Shown: in pieces, positions 48,868 to 57,414 of the stretch
Position numbering within the stretch: position 1 is the first letter of the stretch
Layout of the letters: each line of letters starts with the position of its first letter
Assembly: GCA_023630215.1 (NCBI GenBank)
Contig: JALPRQ010000001.1
Coordinates: 310,001 to 374,000, forward strand
Origin: Rhodobacteraceae bacterium NBU2976
GTDB lineage: Bacteria > Pseudomonadota > Alphaproteobacteria > Rhodobacterales > Rhodobacteraceae
Length of the DNA stretch: 64,000 nucleotides
Direction: 5' to 3'
The notes under the pieces: generated by a model
The model's database searches: none
Told to the model about the DNA's origin: nothing
The model's input: the letters and a program-made list of their open reading frames with translations, nothing else
Program-made: the position numbers and the translations under genes

Positions 48868-50138
48868 GCCAGCCATCAAGCGACGTCATTCTGGAACGGA
48901 TGATGTCGCTTCACCCGAAAATCATCGACCTGACGCTGGACCGGATGCACCGCATTCTGGCGAGCCTTGGTCATCCTGAACGGCATTTGCCCCCGGTGAT
49001 TCATGTGGCTGGGACGAATGGGAAGGGGTCGACACAGGCGATGATCCGTGCGGGGCTGGAAGCAACAGGCGCAAAAGTGCATGCCTATACTTCGCCGCAT
49101 TTGGCACGGTTTCATGAGCGGATCCGGCTGGCCGGGGAACTTATCACCGAGGATGCCCTGACCGAAGTTCTGGACGAATGCGAACGCGCCAATGGCGGCG
49201 TGCCGATCACCTATTTCGAGATCACGACAGCCGCAGCGTTACTTGCCATGTCTCGCACCCCAGCAGATTACACGCTGCTTGAAGTGGGGTTAGGCGGGCG
49301 GCTGGATGCAACCAATGTGGTCGAAACGCCGCGCCTTTGTGTGATCACGCCGGTCAGTCTGGATCATCAGAATTATCTTGGCGACACGATCGAAGAAATC
49401 GCCGCCGAAAAAGCCGGGATCCTAAAGGACGGGGTCTATTGCGTGGTCGGCCCGCAGGAAGATGCGGCAATGGCCGTGATCGAGGCAGAAGCCGAGAAAG
49501 TCGGCGCAGCGCTGCTGAAATACGGGCAGGACTGGCATGTCTGGGAAGAACGTGGGCGGATGGTCTATCAGGACGAAAATGGCCTTTTGGACCTGCCAAT
49601 GCCTGCGCTGCTGGGCGCCCATCAGGTGCAAAATGGCGGGGCGGCTTTGGCGGCGTTGCGGGCGCTGGCTAAGCCCGAAGCAGCCTGTCAGGCAGCGCTG
49701 ACCAAGGCCGTTTGGCCTGCGCGTATGCAGCGGCTCCGCCGCGGACCACTCTCGGAAGAGGCGGGTCAGGCGGAGCTTTGGCTTGACGGAGGTCACAATC
49801 CCGCCGGTGGGGCCGCCGTCGCGGAGGCATTGCAGCGGTTGCAGGATAAACCGACCTATCTGATCTGCGGGATGCTGAACACCAAGGACGTGAAGGGCTA
49901 TTTGCGCCCGCTCGCCCCCCTGACGAAACAGCTTTATGGGGTGACGATCCCGGAACAGGCGGCGACATTGAGCGCCGAAGAAACCGTTGCAGCGGCGCAC
50001 GCGGTGGGGATGGAGGCAGAGGTTGCAGCAGATATTACCAGCGCCATCCATGCCATCATTGCCCGCGATCCAAACGCCCGCATCCTGATTTGCGGCTCGC
50101 TTTACTTGGCGGGGGTGGTGCTCAGGGAAAACGGATGA
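48864..50138 (+). CDS. folC: Bifunctional folylpolyglutamate/dihydrofolate synthase
   Basis: Adds glutamate to folates and makes dihydrofolate. The 424-residue sequence has the P-loop VAGTNGKGSTQAMI (about 48-61), the SPHLARFHERIRLAGELI motif, the metal-binding TLLEVGLGGRLDATNVV and VSLDHQNYLGDTIEEIAAEKAGI, and the C-terminal LWLDGGHNPAGG. GTG start overlapping accD; ends with ATGA overlap into the TfoX gene. Confidence 0.95.
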   Translation: MSQPSSDVILERMMSLHPKIIDLTLDRMHRILASLGHPERHLPPVIHVAGTNGKGSTQAMIRAGLEATGAKVHAYTSPHLARFHERIRLAGELITEDALTEVLDECERANGGVPITYFEITTAAALLAMSRTPADYTLLEVGLGGRLDATNVVETPRLCVITPVSLDHQNYLGDTIEEIAAEKAGILKDGVYCVVGPQEDAAMAVIEAEAEKVGAALLKYGQDWHVWEERGRMVYQDENGLLDLPMPALLGAHQVQNGGAALAALRALAKPEAACQAALTKAVWPARMQRLRRGPLSEEAGQAELWLDGGHNPAGGAAVAEALQRLQDKPTYLICGMLNTKDVKGYLRPLAPLTKQLYGVTIPEQAATLSAEETVAAAHAVGMEAEVAADITSAIHAIIARDPNARILICGSLYLAGVVLRENG

Positions 50139-50389
50139 CCCCGATCCGCCACCTGCGCAACCTTGGTCCCACATCAGCTGCGATGCTCGAGGAGGTCGGG
50201 ATCACAACTGTCGAGGAATTGCGCGACATCGGGGCAATCGATGCCTATCGTCGCTTGAAATTTACCTTCGACAAACGTGTCAGCCTGAATTTCCTTTGGG
50301 GGATAGAGGCAGGCCTGCGTGATATGGATTGGCGATTGCTAAGCGATCAGGACAAGGCAAAACTGAAGGCCGAGCTTCAGGATTTGTAG
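50135..50389 (+). CDS. TfoX C-terminal domain protein
   Basis: An 84-residue protein that is just the C-terminal TfoX domain: IRHLRNLGPTSAAMLEEVGITTVEELRDIGAIDAYRRLK, a helix-hairpin-helix-like fold. In Haemophilus full-length TfoX (Sxy) controls competence, but single-domain forms are widespread and of unknown use. It overlaps folC by 4 nt. Its end overlaps the convergent aminopeptidase gene by 13 nt. The N-terminal TfoX half is absent. Confidence 0.82.
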   Translation: MTPIRHLRNLGPTSAAMLEEVGITTVEELRDIGAIDAYRRLKFTFDKRVSLNFLWGIEAGLRDMDWRLLSDQDKAKLKAELQDL

Positions 50390-51753
50390 CGGTCTTCCAG
50401 CACCTGCAACAGGGCGCGAATACCCTGCGCGGCACCACCTTTGGGACGGCCAGGTTTGGCATCAGGTGTCCAGCCGTAAATGTCGAAATGCGCGAACCCG
50501 TTGGATTTGTCGACAAAGCGGCGCAGGAACAGGGCGGCGGTGATCGACCCGGCAAACCCGCCACCGGGCGCATTATCGAGGTCAGCAATGCCCGGTTCGA
50601 TCATCGCCTCGTAAGGTTTGTAGAACGGCATTTGCCACAAAGGGTCTTCGACCCGTCGGGTCGCAGCATAGATATCCTTCGCGAGTGTATCATTATCGGT
50701 GTAAAATGGCGGGAGGTCCGGCCCCAACGCCACCCGGGCCGCGCCGGTCAGGGTGGCCATGCAGAATAACAGTTCGGGCGTTTCTTCGTCCGCATAGGTC
50801 AGCGCATCGGCGAGCACAAGACGCCCTTCGGCATCAGTATTGTTGATCTCTACGGTCAGACCCTTGCGGGAAGTCAGGATATCACCTGGCCGAAACGCTC
50901 CTGCGCTAATCGAATTTTCAACCGCCGGGACCAGAACGCGCAAACGAACCGGCAGGTTCAACGCCATGATCATCCGCGCCAGACCCATGACATTCGCCGC
51001 CCCGCCCATGTCCTTTTTCATCAGTCCCATGGACGATGGCGGCTTGATGTCCAGACCGCCCGTGTCAAAGCAAACGCCTTTGCCGACCAGCGTCACCTTG
51101 GGCGCGTCGGATGCCCCCCAGCGCATGTCCAGAAGCCGCGGCGCCTGATCCGCGGCGCGACCGACAGCGTGGATCATCGGAAAGCCGTCTTTTAGGCGGT
51201 CGCCACTTGTGACCTCGACCTGCGCACCAAATTCCCCGGCCAGCTTTTCGAACGCTACTTGTAGCGCCTCGGGGCCCATATCATTGGCGGGAGTGTTGAT
51301 CAGATCACGGGTCAGATACTCGCCACTGGCCAAGATTTCGATCCGCGAACTGTCGATGTCATAAGGGGCGATCAGCTCTGCCGGGTCCGAAGGCCGAGGT
51401 TTGTAGGCCGTGAAGCGATATTGCTCCAAAAGCCACCCCAAGGTTTCAATTTCCTGTTCTGCACGGGACAGGCCGGCATAGATATAATAGCTACCCGCAG
51501 GAAGTGATCGTGCTGCATGGGCCAGATGAAAACGGCTGCGCATGCGATCCGATTTGTTACCCCAACCGACCAGCACGGCCTCGACCGGCTTTTTCTTGCC
51601 GGGAACCATCAAAACCTGGCCCAATGAACCATCAAATTTGTGCGTAGCTATCCAGCCCGCCGCGTGCTTCAGTTCGTCGGGCAGGCGTTGGTCCTTGGGG
51701 ATCACGTGGATCGGCGTGGCAAATTCGCTGGGTTCGGCAAATCGGGCGGGCAT
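50377..51753 (-). CDS. Leucyl aminopeptidase (family M17)
   Basis: A 458-residue dinuclear-zinc aminopeptidase of cytoplasmic type. The M17 hallmarks are VGKGVCFDTGGLDIKPPSSMGLMKKDMGGAANV, where Lys and Asp bind the metals, and the NTDAEGRLVLADALTYA signature. The N-terminal part is shorter than in PepA and has diverged. It is monocistronic on this strand and its end overlaps the TfoX gene. Confidence 0.92.
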   Translation of the reverse strand: MPARFAEPSEFATPIHVIPKDQRLPDELKHAAGWIATHKFDGSLGQVLMVPGKKKPVEAVLVGWGNKSDRMRSRFHLAHAARSLPAGSYYIYAGLSRAEQEIETLGWLLEQYRFTAYKPRPSDPAELIAPYDIDSSRIEILASGEYLTRDLINTPANDMGPEALQVAFEKLAGEFGAQVEVTSGDRLKDGFPMIHAVGRAADQAPRLLDMRWGASDAPKVTLVGKGVCFDTGGLDIKPPSSMGLMKKDMGGAANVMGLARMIMALNLPVRLRVLVPAVENSISAGAFRPGDILTSRKGLTVEINNTDAEGRLVLADALTYADEETPELLFCMATLTGAARVALGPDLPPFYTDNDTLAKDIYAATRRVEDPLWQMPFYKPYEAMIEPGIADLDNAPGGGFAGSITAALFLRRFVDKSNGFAHFDIYGWTPDAKPGRPKGGAAQGIRALLQVLEDRYKS

Positions 51754-51968
51754 TGCGAAGTCTCCTGTTCGTCACCGCCTAAACCTAGCTTACCGGCAGC
51801 GAACCGCAAGCTGATAGATGCCTGATGGGTCACCAAACATTCTGGTCACACTGCAAACTGTCGCCCACGTAAGGTTGACCTTGATTCGATAGGCTGGATT
51901 ACAACCTGAATTACTTCACGGACACCCCATCACGACAAAAAGCCCACGCCGCGCCGGAATCTTGTGTG
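51754..51968. other. Intergenic region beyond the leucyl aminopeptidase start
   Basis: Apart from a possible small membrane-protein gene that follows it (51969-52109), I see no gene here. Together these span 345 nt without a longer gene. The stretch presumably holds the leucyl aminopeptidase promoter on the minus strand, but I could not identify clear -35 and -10 boxes. Confidence 0.5.
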
Positions 51969-52109
51969 TCAGTCTGAACGGGTGGTGGATATATGCTGAC
52001 CAGTCAACGCAACCGTCTTCCGCATTCGCCGACGCAGGATTATGCAACTGAGAATCGGCAACAAAACCAGCAAAGCGACGCACAAACCGATCAGAAGATT
52101 AAACGCCAT
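51969..52109 (-). CDS. Possible 46-residue single-pass membrane microprotein
   Basis: The open frame starts at an ATG inside the last codons of the Hpt-like gene (11-nt overlap) and encodes 46 residues. Residues 4-25 are strongly hydrophobic (NLLIGLCVALLVLLPILSC), followed by RRRMRK, a positive-inside anchor, and a short polar tail. No ribosome-binding site is obvious, so translation would depend on coupling to the Hpt-like gene. Too short for a family assignment; reported as a candidate only. Confidence 0.35.
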   Translation of the reverse strand: MAFNLLIGLCVALLVLLPILSCIILRRRMRKTVALTGQHISTTRSD

Positions 52110-52476
52110 CGTCAAACACCGATGACAGAGACAATTCCGTGACCCGGTTCAATCGCCCGATCACCGCATGCAGCGCCACCATGTCTTCGGCCTTGGCGCA
52201 TTCCATCACATGCTGGGCGATTTGCCCGACCCGCAACATGCCGATTTGGCTGGCGATACCAGCAATACTGACGGCATGCCGATAGCAATTGGCAAAATCG
52301 CCCGCGCCCATGGCCTTGTCCAAATGACCCAGACGTTCGGCCAGCAAAAACACGGCATCTTCGGCAATTTCCTGATAGCGTCGATCCCCGACGGCATTGC
52401 GCAGGGAATTGACGATATCGGTATCGATCGCGCCATTCACAGTCTCAGTTGTTTGCATTTTGAATATCTGCATCAT
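52099..52476 (-). CDS. Hpt-like domain protein lacking the usual phosphorylation motif
   Basis: A 125-residue, mostly helical protein. The fold resembles histidine-phosphotransfer domains (CYRHAVSIAGIASQIGMLRVGQIAQHVMECAKA), but the canonical H-x-L-K-G is replaced by His-Ala-Val-Ser-Ile, without the lysine and glycine next to the histidine. It may be a non-phosphorylated Hpt relative. I chose ATG 52476; a TTG three codons before is also possible. It diverges from the carbonic anhydrase gene. Confidence 0.5.
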   Translation of the reverse strand: MMQIFKMQTTETVNGAIDTDIVNSLRNAVGDRRYQEIAEDAVFLLAERLGHLDKAMGAGDFANCYRHAVSIAGIASQIGMLRVGQIAQHVMECAKAEDMVALHAVIGRLNRVTELSLSSVFDDGV

Positions 52477-52600
52477 AGTAACCAACCTAGTCTCTCGAAG
52501 GCCGACCTTACAAAACAGGTCTAAAAAAAGTGTTAGCTGTTTTCACAGCCTTGAAATTGACGGCAATTCAACGCAAATGCAGTCTGGAAAGGAACCGCCA

Positions 52601-53242
52601 ATGATTCATGCAAAGCCCCTGCCGACCTATTTGTCCAAACGGTTCGCCGGCTGGAAGGCAACCCAGTTCGAAGAAAACAAAGCGTGGTATGCCCGCCTTG
52701 CTGACGAGGGCCAACGCCCGCGTGCGATGATTATTTCCTGTTGCGACAGTCGCGTGCATGTGACGGCGATCTTTGGTGCGGAAACCGGCGAGTTCTTCAT
52801 CCACCGCAACATTGCCAATCTGGTCCCGCCTTACAAACCTGATGGTGAACTGCACGGCACCTCGGCTGCGATTGAATATGCGGTGAAATATCTGAAAGTG
52901 TCGAATCTTCTGGTTGTCGGCCATTCCGACTGCGGTGGCGTCGCGGCCTGTGTTTCCATGTGCGAAGGCCATGGCGCAGAATTCGAAGATTCGTCATCGT
53001 TTATCGGAAACTGGATCGACCTGCTGCGTCCGGGCTATGACCGGATTTCGCAAGCCGAAAACAAACAGACTGCGATGGAAAAACAGGGTGTGATCATCAG
53101 TCTGGAAAACCTGTTGACCTTCCCTTTTGTCGAGGAAGCCGTGAAAGATGGCTCTCTCAGCCTGCATGGATTGTGGAACGATATCCGCGATGGCGGATTG
53201 GAATATTTCGACGCGGGCGAGGGGCGGTTCAAACCGGTTTAA
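52601..53242 (+). CDS. Beta-class carbonic anhydrase
   Basis: Converts CO2 and bicarbonate in the cytoplasm. The 213-residue protein has the zinc ligands Cys47 (SCCDSR, with Asp49-Arg51 as the catalytic dyad), His108 and Cys111 (GHSDCGG). The start is the ATG at 52601 preceded by AAAGGAAC; an upstream in-frame extension lacks similarity to the family. It is followed by a hairpin that can serve both this gene and the convergent DUF4139 gene. Confidence 0.95.
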   Translation: MIHAKPLPTYLSKRFAGWKATQFEENKAWYARLADEGQRPRAMIISCCDSRVHVTAIFGAETGEFFIHRNIANLVPPYKPDGELHGTSAAIEYAVKYLKVSNLLVVGHSDCGGVAACVSMCEGHGAEFEDSSSFIGNWIDLLRPGYDRISQAENKQTAMEKQGVIISLENLLTFPFVEEAVKDGSLSLHGLWNDIRDGGLEYFDAGEGRFKPV

Positions 53243-53266
53243 CCCCGTATCATTTCGATTAGAATA

Positions 53267-53291
53267 TCACCGGCCCTGATCGGGCCGGTGA
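53267..53291. terminator. Bidirectional hairpin between carbonic anhydrase and DUF4139 genes
   Basis: TCACCGGCCC and GGGCCGGTGA pair over 10 bp around TGATC. On the plus strand it is followed by a T-rich stretch (TTGTGTTAATTA). It lies between two convergent stop codons, 24 and 15 nt away. Confidence 0.75.
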
Positions 53292-53306
53292 TTGTGTTAA
53301 TTAGTG

Positions 53307-54956
53307 TTATTGGAAACCCAGTTCCTTATCTTCGGGCCAGCCGAGTGTGTATCCAAAGCTGACGTTTTGCTCGCCACCGGCAGGCAAAGTGAAATCCCAA
53401 GCAAGAACGCCGCGTTTACCGTCGATATTTGTTTCGGTGGGAACCGGGCGGGCGGTGAAGTCTATCTCCAGATCCTCTTCCTCGGAATAGGGGACCCGAT
53501 CCAGAAGTCGGATATCCCAGTTGCGGTTCGTTGTGTTGCTTACCGTCAGAAGATACCGCTCCTCGCGATCGTTCGAGGTTGTCAACAAGCCGCTTTCCCC
53601 AGTTTCTCGAAACTCCGTCTCGCGTGTTGCGGTCAGACCCTCGATCACGCCAAAGGGCAGTTCACGTTCCTGACCCGCGGCAATCATCGGCATCCCGAAT
53701 GTGCCAACAAAGGCCCCGTCGCGATACATGCTGGCACGACCCGGTAGATAGGGGGCGCTCGCTTTATTGGTAAATCCCGCCATCAGATAAACGGATTCAT
53801 CTAGGATCGGCGTTGCCTGTGCCGTCAAGGTGGCATCAAAATCTGTTGTATCGATGGTGAACAGGCTTTCGGTGCCATCGCCATCAAGTGTAACCACCCC
53901 GGGCAGCGCATATACAGCCGTCAGCCCCTGAAAGCTCAGCTCGACCGGCGCAAACGCGGGTGCGTTTTCCTCCATCACAACAGGTGCTGCTTCCATTGCC
54001 ATATCCATCATGGCGACGCCAGCAGTCGTCGCCTCACGTCGCACGGCGATTTCATCGTAGAGGAAGGCAAATTGTGGGGATAGCTCGAACGGGGCCAATT
54101 GCAGATTGGGACGTGCGGTTGACAAGATTACGGCAACCCCCTCCCAGCTTTCCCCGGTACCCTGCGCCAGAAGTGCTTGCCGGGATATGGTCAAAGTCGT
54201 TTCCGTGCTGGCAAGGCGAACGTCATAAACCGGGGACCAACGGGCGTTGCCGGTCACATATTCCAGTGACAATTGACCCGACGATGCGGTTTCAGCTGTG
54301 ATGTCAATGCTGAGAACGAGGCGATCCGTCAGAGGCAATGCCACCGCCGCCAATTCCTGTTCCAGCCGATCGAGTTCCTCTTTCAAATCGGCGATCTCGC
54401 GGTCGATAGCCTCGATCCGCAGCCGCGCATCATGAGCGTCCTGCATGGCCCGAAGCGACTCGGTCCCGATCAAGGTGATCAGGTCACTCAGGCTTTCATT
54501 CGTCGGCCGTTCTGCCCCGTTTTCTTGACCCTCGGCCAATGAGTCGAGAAAATCCAACCGCACCTTGGCAGCATCAATCTCCAGTGCAATCGCTGTGCGT
54601 GCCGAGGTGCGTTCGCGGATCAGGTCACGTTGCGCGTCGATCTGGTCTTCGATCACCTTGCGCGCTTCAATCTCGCGATCATCGGGTGGCAGACGGTCTG
54701 TGCGGATTGCCGTTGCTCCAATCGTTACCCCATCCGCCGACCGGATGCGCAAGCTAGAGGTATCGATATTGGCGGGAATGTCCCCGATCAACAGCCTATG
54801 CGAGCCCGCGGGAACATCAAACTCTGTCGACCGGACAAGGGTTGCGCCCGAAGGGTATACAGTTGCAGAAGTCACCTGGCTGTTCAGGGTGAATGTGTCG
54901 GACCAAACCGGACTGGCCAAAACCAGAAACGTTGTTGTTAACAGAGCACCGCGCAT
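53307..54956 (-). CDS. DUF4139 (MuiA-like) secreted protein
   Basis: A 549-residue protein with a signal peptide (residues 1-19, ending SPVWS) and the typical layout of the mucoidy-inhibitor MuiA family: an N-terminal DUF4140-like sheet (VTSATVYPSGATLVRSTEFDVPAGSHRLLIG), a long helical coiled coil (about 105-220) and the C-terminal DUF4139 beta domain (RWSPVYDVRLASTETTLTISRQALLAQGTGESWEGVAVILSTARP). Function is not known. I start at ATG 54956 because of AGGAGGAG just before it. Two large palindromes lie about 160-230 bp upstream. Confidence 0.88.
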   Translation of the reverse strand: MRGALLTTTFLVLASPVWSDTFTLNSQVTSATVYPSGATLVRSTEFDVPAGSHRLLIGDIPANIDTSSLRIRSADGVTIGATAIRTDRLPPDDREIEARKVIEDQIDAQRDLIRERTSARTAIALEIDAAKVRLDFLDSLAEGQENGAERPTNESLSDLITLIGTESLRAMQDAHDARLRIEAIDREIADLKEELDRLEQELAAVALPLTDRLVLSIDITAETASSGQLSLEYVTGNARWSPVYDVRLASTETTLTISRQALLAQGTGESWEGVAVILSTARPNLQLAPFELSPQFAFLYDEIAVRREATTAGVAMMDMAMEAAPVVMEENAPAFAPVELSFQGLTAVYALPGVVTLDGDGTESLFTIDTTDFDATLTAQATPILDESVYLMAGFTNKASAPYLPGRASMYRDGAFVGTFGMPMIAAGQERELPFGVIEGLTATRETEFRETGESGLLTTSNDREERYLLTVSNTTNRNWDIRLLDRVPYSEEEDLEIDFTARPVPTETNIDGKRGVLAWDFTLPAGGEQNVSFGYTLGWPEDKELGFQ

Positions 54957-55116
54957 CGCAACTCCTCCTGTTGAAAGCCGTGGGGAAGTGTCGCGCGGAT
55001 CGGGTGCCGGATCAAGGTGGGTCGTTCGCATATTAGCCTCGTTTGTTTAGCGATACCAATTGGACGCATCCCAACCGACAATCCTTGGAAAAATAAATTT
55101 CGGGAAAATCTGGAGG

Positions 55117-55138
55117 ACAATTGCCAGACGGCAATTGT
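55117..55138. promoter_or_regulatory. Palindrome ACAATTGCC-N4-GGCAATTGT, first of two copies
   Basis: Perfect inverted repeat with 9-bp arms around AGAC, in a non-coding stretch upstream of the DUF4139 gene. A near-identical copy occurs at 55168-55187 with the centres exactly 50 bp apart, close to five helical turns. The pair looks like a double operator for a dimeric regulator. The regulator is not identified. Confidence 0.65.
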
Positions 55139-55167
55139 ATTTTATGTAAGTAAAACAATACCATAAA

Positions 55168-55187
55168 GAATTGCCACATGGCAATTC
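55168..55187. promoter_or_regulatory. Palindrome GAATTGCC-N4-GGCAATTC, second of two copies
   Basis: Perfect inverted repeat with 8-bp arms around ACAT. It shares the core AATTGCC-N4-GGCAATT with the copy at 55117-55138. As RNA it could also fold into a hairpin, so an RNA role is an alternative. Confidence 0.65.
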
Positions 55188-55277
55188 ATGACTGGTGGTC
55201 AGGCAAAGTGCGGAATCGCACAGCGCCACAATCGAATCGTCGATAGGGTTATTCCATAAAGAGTCACCAAACTGTCG

Positions 55278-55305
55278 ATGCCCCGCGACCTGTGTCGCGG
55301 GGCAT
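55278..55305 (-). terminator. Strong hairpin downstream of asd
   Basis: ATGCCCCGCGAC and GTCGCGGGGCAT pair over 12 bp around a CTGT loop, 12 nt beyond the asd stop codon. Following it on the minus strand is CGACAGTTTGG, so the T-tract is weak; it probably still ends or stabilises the asd message. Confidence 0.75.
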
Positions 55306-55316
55306 TGATTTGTTGG

Positions 55317-56339
55317 TTACCCTTTTTTCAGTATCCGCCGTCCCAATAGCTCGGCGATCTGCACAGCGTTCAAGGCCGCCCCCTTGCGCAGGTTATCCGA
55401 GACGCACCACAGGTTGATCCCGTTATCAATGGTGGAATCCTGACGGATGCGACTGATAAAGGTCGCGTAATCGCCAACGCATTCGACGGGGGTGATGTAA
55501 CCTCCATCCTCGCGCTTATCGACGACCATGACGCCCGGTGCTTCGCGCAGGATGTCACGGGCTTCGTCTTCGTCGAGAAATTCCTCAAATTCGATATTCA
55601 CCGCTTCGGAATGGCCAACGAACACCGGCACGCGGACGCAGGTTGCGGTCACTTTGATCTTCGGATCAACGATTTTCTTCGTTTCGGCGACCATTTTCCA
55701 TTCTTCTTTGGTCTGGCCGTCTTCCATGAACACGTCGATATGCGGGATCACGTTGAACGCGATCTGTTTGGTGAACTTTTTAGCGGGTTTGTCATCCGTC
55801 GGATTATAGATCGATTTGGTCTGATCCCATAATTCATCCAGCCCTTCTTTCCCGGCACCGGAAACCGACTGATAGGTGCTGACCACAACCCGTTTAATTT
55901 TCGCACGATCATGCAGCGGCTTTAACGCCACAACCATTTGCGCGGTCGAGCAATTCGGATTGGCGATGATATTCTTGTTTTTATACATCTCGATCGCATC
56001 CGGATTAACTTCGGGCACGATCAGCGGCACGTCGGGGTCATAGCGATAGAGTGAAGAGTTATCGATCACGACACATCCTGCCTTGGCAGCACGAGGCGCA
56101 TAGATTTTGGTCGCATCAGATCCCACGGCAAACAGCGCGATGTCTGTGCCGGTGAAATCAAATTCTTCCAGGTCCTTGGTCTTGAGTGTCTTGTCACCAA
56201 AGCTGACTTCTGTGCCCAGCGATTTTCGGCTGGCCAGGGCAATAACCTCGTCTGCCGGGAACTCGCGTTCCGACAGGATGTTCAGCATTTCGCGGCCTAC
56301 GTTACCCGTAGCGCCGACAACGGCAACTTTGTAACCCAA
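55317..56339 (-). CDS. asd: Aspartate-semialdehyde dehydrogenase
   Basis: Makes aspartate semialdehyde for lysine, methionine and threonine synthesis, using NADPH. The 340-residue protein has the nucleotide loop VVGATGNVGREML, the catalytic Cys130 in ANPNCSTAQ, and the segment STYQSVSGAGKEGLDEL. It works in the same pathway as dapB, found at 15.5 kb. The gene stands alone with a strong hairpin behind it and a small secreted-protein gene diverging upstream. Confidence 0.96.
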   Translation of the reverse strand: MGYKVAVVGATGNVGREMLNILSEREFPADEVIALASRKSLGTEVSFGDKTLKTKDLEEFDFTGTDIALFAVGSDATKIYAPRAAKAGCVVIDNSSLYRYDPDVPLIVPEVNPDAIEMYKNKNIIANPNCSTAQMVVALKPLHDRAKIKRVVVSTYQSVSGAGKEGLDELWDQTKSIYNPTDDKPAKKFTKQIAFNVIPHIDVFMEDGQTKEEWKMVAETKKIVDPKIKVTATCVRVPVFVGHSEAVNIEFEEFLDEDEARDILREAPGVMVVDKREDGGYITPVECVGDYATFISRIRQDSTIDNGINLWCVSDNLRKGAALNAVQIAELLGRRILKKG

Positions 56340-56449
56340 GATTCGACTCCTTTTAATTGAGTGCGCGTCCTTTAGCCCCTCTGAAGGAAATGTGAAATGC
56401 CCTTTGGACGCTTTTTCGGTATAGAGGATCGAAAATCAGGAGAATTGGC

Positions 56450-56803
56450 ATGAGATCAGCAGTTTTTGCAGGGATTCTAGTGGTTTTCGGCACCATGGTC
56501 GTCGCCGATATCCCGCAGGTGCTGGCGGTTTCGGCCACCCCATCCGGTAGCGGCTGGCGGTTTGATGTCCGCCTGACCCACGCCGATGAGGGCTGGGAGC
56601 ATTACGCAGACGGCTGGGGGGTCTATCTAGAGGACGGGACAGAGCTGGGTTACCGCGAGCTGCTGCATCCGCATGTTAATGAAATGCCCTTTACGCGGTC
56701 CTTGTCCGGTGTCGAAATCCCTGAAGGTGTCACCCGCGTCTATATCCGCCCCCGCGATCTGGTTCACGGCGAGGGGGAATTGTTCGCGGTGGATTTACCC
56801 TAG
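56450..56803 (+). CDS. Small secreted protein, function unknown
   Basis: A 117-residue protein with a likely signal peptide (about residues 1-26, hydrophobic VFAGILVVFGTMVV). The mature part has TPSGSGWRFDVRLTHADEGWEHYADGWGVYLEDGTELGYRELLHPHVNEMPFTRSLSG, a beta-rich pattern that I cannot assign to a characterised family. CAGGAGA precedes the ATG. Its stop overlaps the convergent GST gene by 4 nt. Confidence 0.72.
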   Translation: MRSAVFAGILVVFGTMVVADIPQVLAVSATPSGSGWRFDVRLTHADEGWEHYADGWGVYLEDGTELGYRELLHPHVNEMPFTRSLSGVEIPEGVTRVYIRPRDLVHGEGELFAVDLP

Positions 56804-57414
56804 GTTTCCAAGCCCTTAAACGGATCACGCCACGCCTCGATGGCCATTAACTGGTCGTTCCAGCGTGTGATGTTCGGGAAATCCCCGATCGGCAACTCTG
56901 CCCCTTTTGCAAACGGAAACGAAGTCGCCACGCGGAAATCGGCATAGGAAATGCGATCCCCGACAAGCCATTCGTGATCTGCCAAATGGGCATCCAGAAT
57001 GGCGGCATGTTTACGAAAATCACTCAGATTTTCAGCTTTTTGATCGGGATCCGGGGCGTCGTCGGACCATTGCGGCATGATGAGCAAATAAAAATACAAC
57101 CAATCCGCCGCCTTGGTCAGGTGGTGCGTCCCCCAACTGATCCATTTGATCATATCTACCATCTCGTCATCCCGTCGCCACAGGTCCGAGCCGGTGATTT
57201 CGCACAACCGACATACAATCGCATCAGTTTCCCACGTGGTCCGGTTGCTTTCAACCAAGACCGGAAACAGACCGTTGGGGTTGAGGGCGCTGAACGCCTC
57301 GCGCTGTTCGGGGTCCTTAAAATTCGGGCGGATATATTCGACGGGTGCGTCCAGATACTTGGCCATAGCGACCGCAACGCGAGGGTTCAGGTTTGGAGAA
57401 TAGTAGAGTTTCAT
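56800..57414 (-). CDS. Glutathione S-transferase family protein
   Basis: A 204-residue protein with the GST layout: N-terminal thioredoxin-like domain (KLYYSPNLNPRVAVAMAKYLDAPVEYI; NPNGLFPVLVE with the cis-proline; TDAIVCRL) and a C-terminal helical domain (WLVGDRISYADFRVATSF). The substrate is unknown. The start overlaps the stop of the upstream aminotransferase gene by 4 nt, so both are on one message. Confidence 0.88.
   Translation of the reverse strand: MKLYYSPNLNPRVAVAMAKYLDAPVEYIRPNFKDPEQREAFSALNPNGLFPVLVESNRTTWETDAIVCRLCEITGSDLWRRDDEMVDMIKWISWGTHHLTKAADWLYFYLLIMPQWSDDAPDPDQKAENLSDFRKHAAILDAHLADHEWLVGDRISYADFRVATSFPFAKGAELPIGDFPNITRWNDQLMAIEAWRDPFKGLET

Larger units (their letters stand above)
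54957..55316. other. 360-nt intergenic region with twin palindromes
   Basis: No gene is visible; short open frames here do not look like genes. It contains the two operator-like palindromes at 55117-55187, an 8-bp CCAATTGG at 55056-55063 and the asd terminator hairpin at 55278-55305. Confidence 0.7.

Noticed and set aside
55047-55229. Short minus-strand open frames over the twin palindromes
   Set aside because: They lack ribosome-binding sites and overlap the palindromes; the composition does not look coding.
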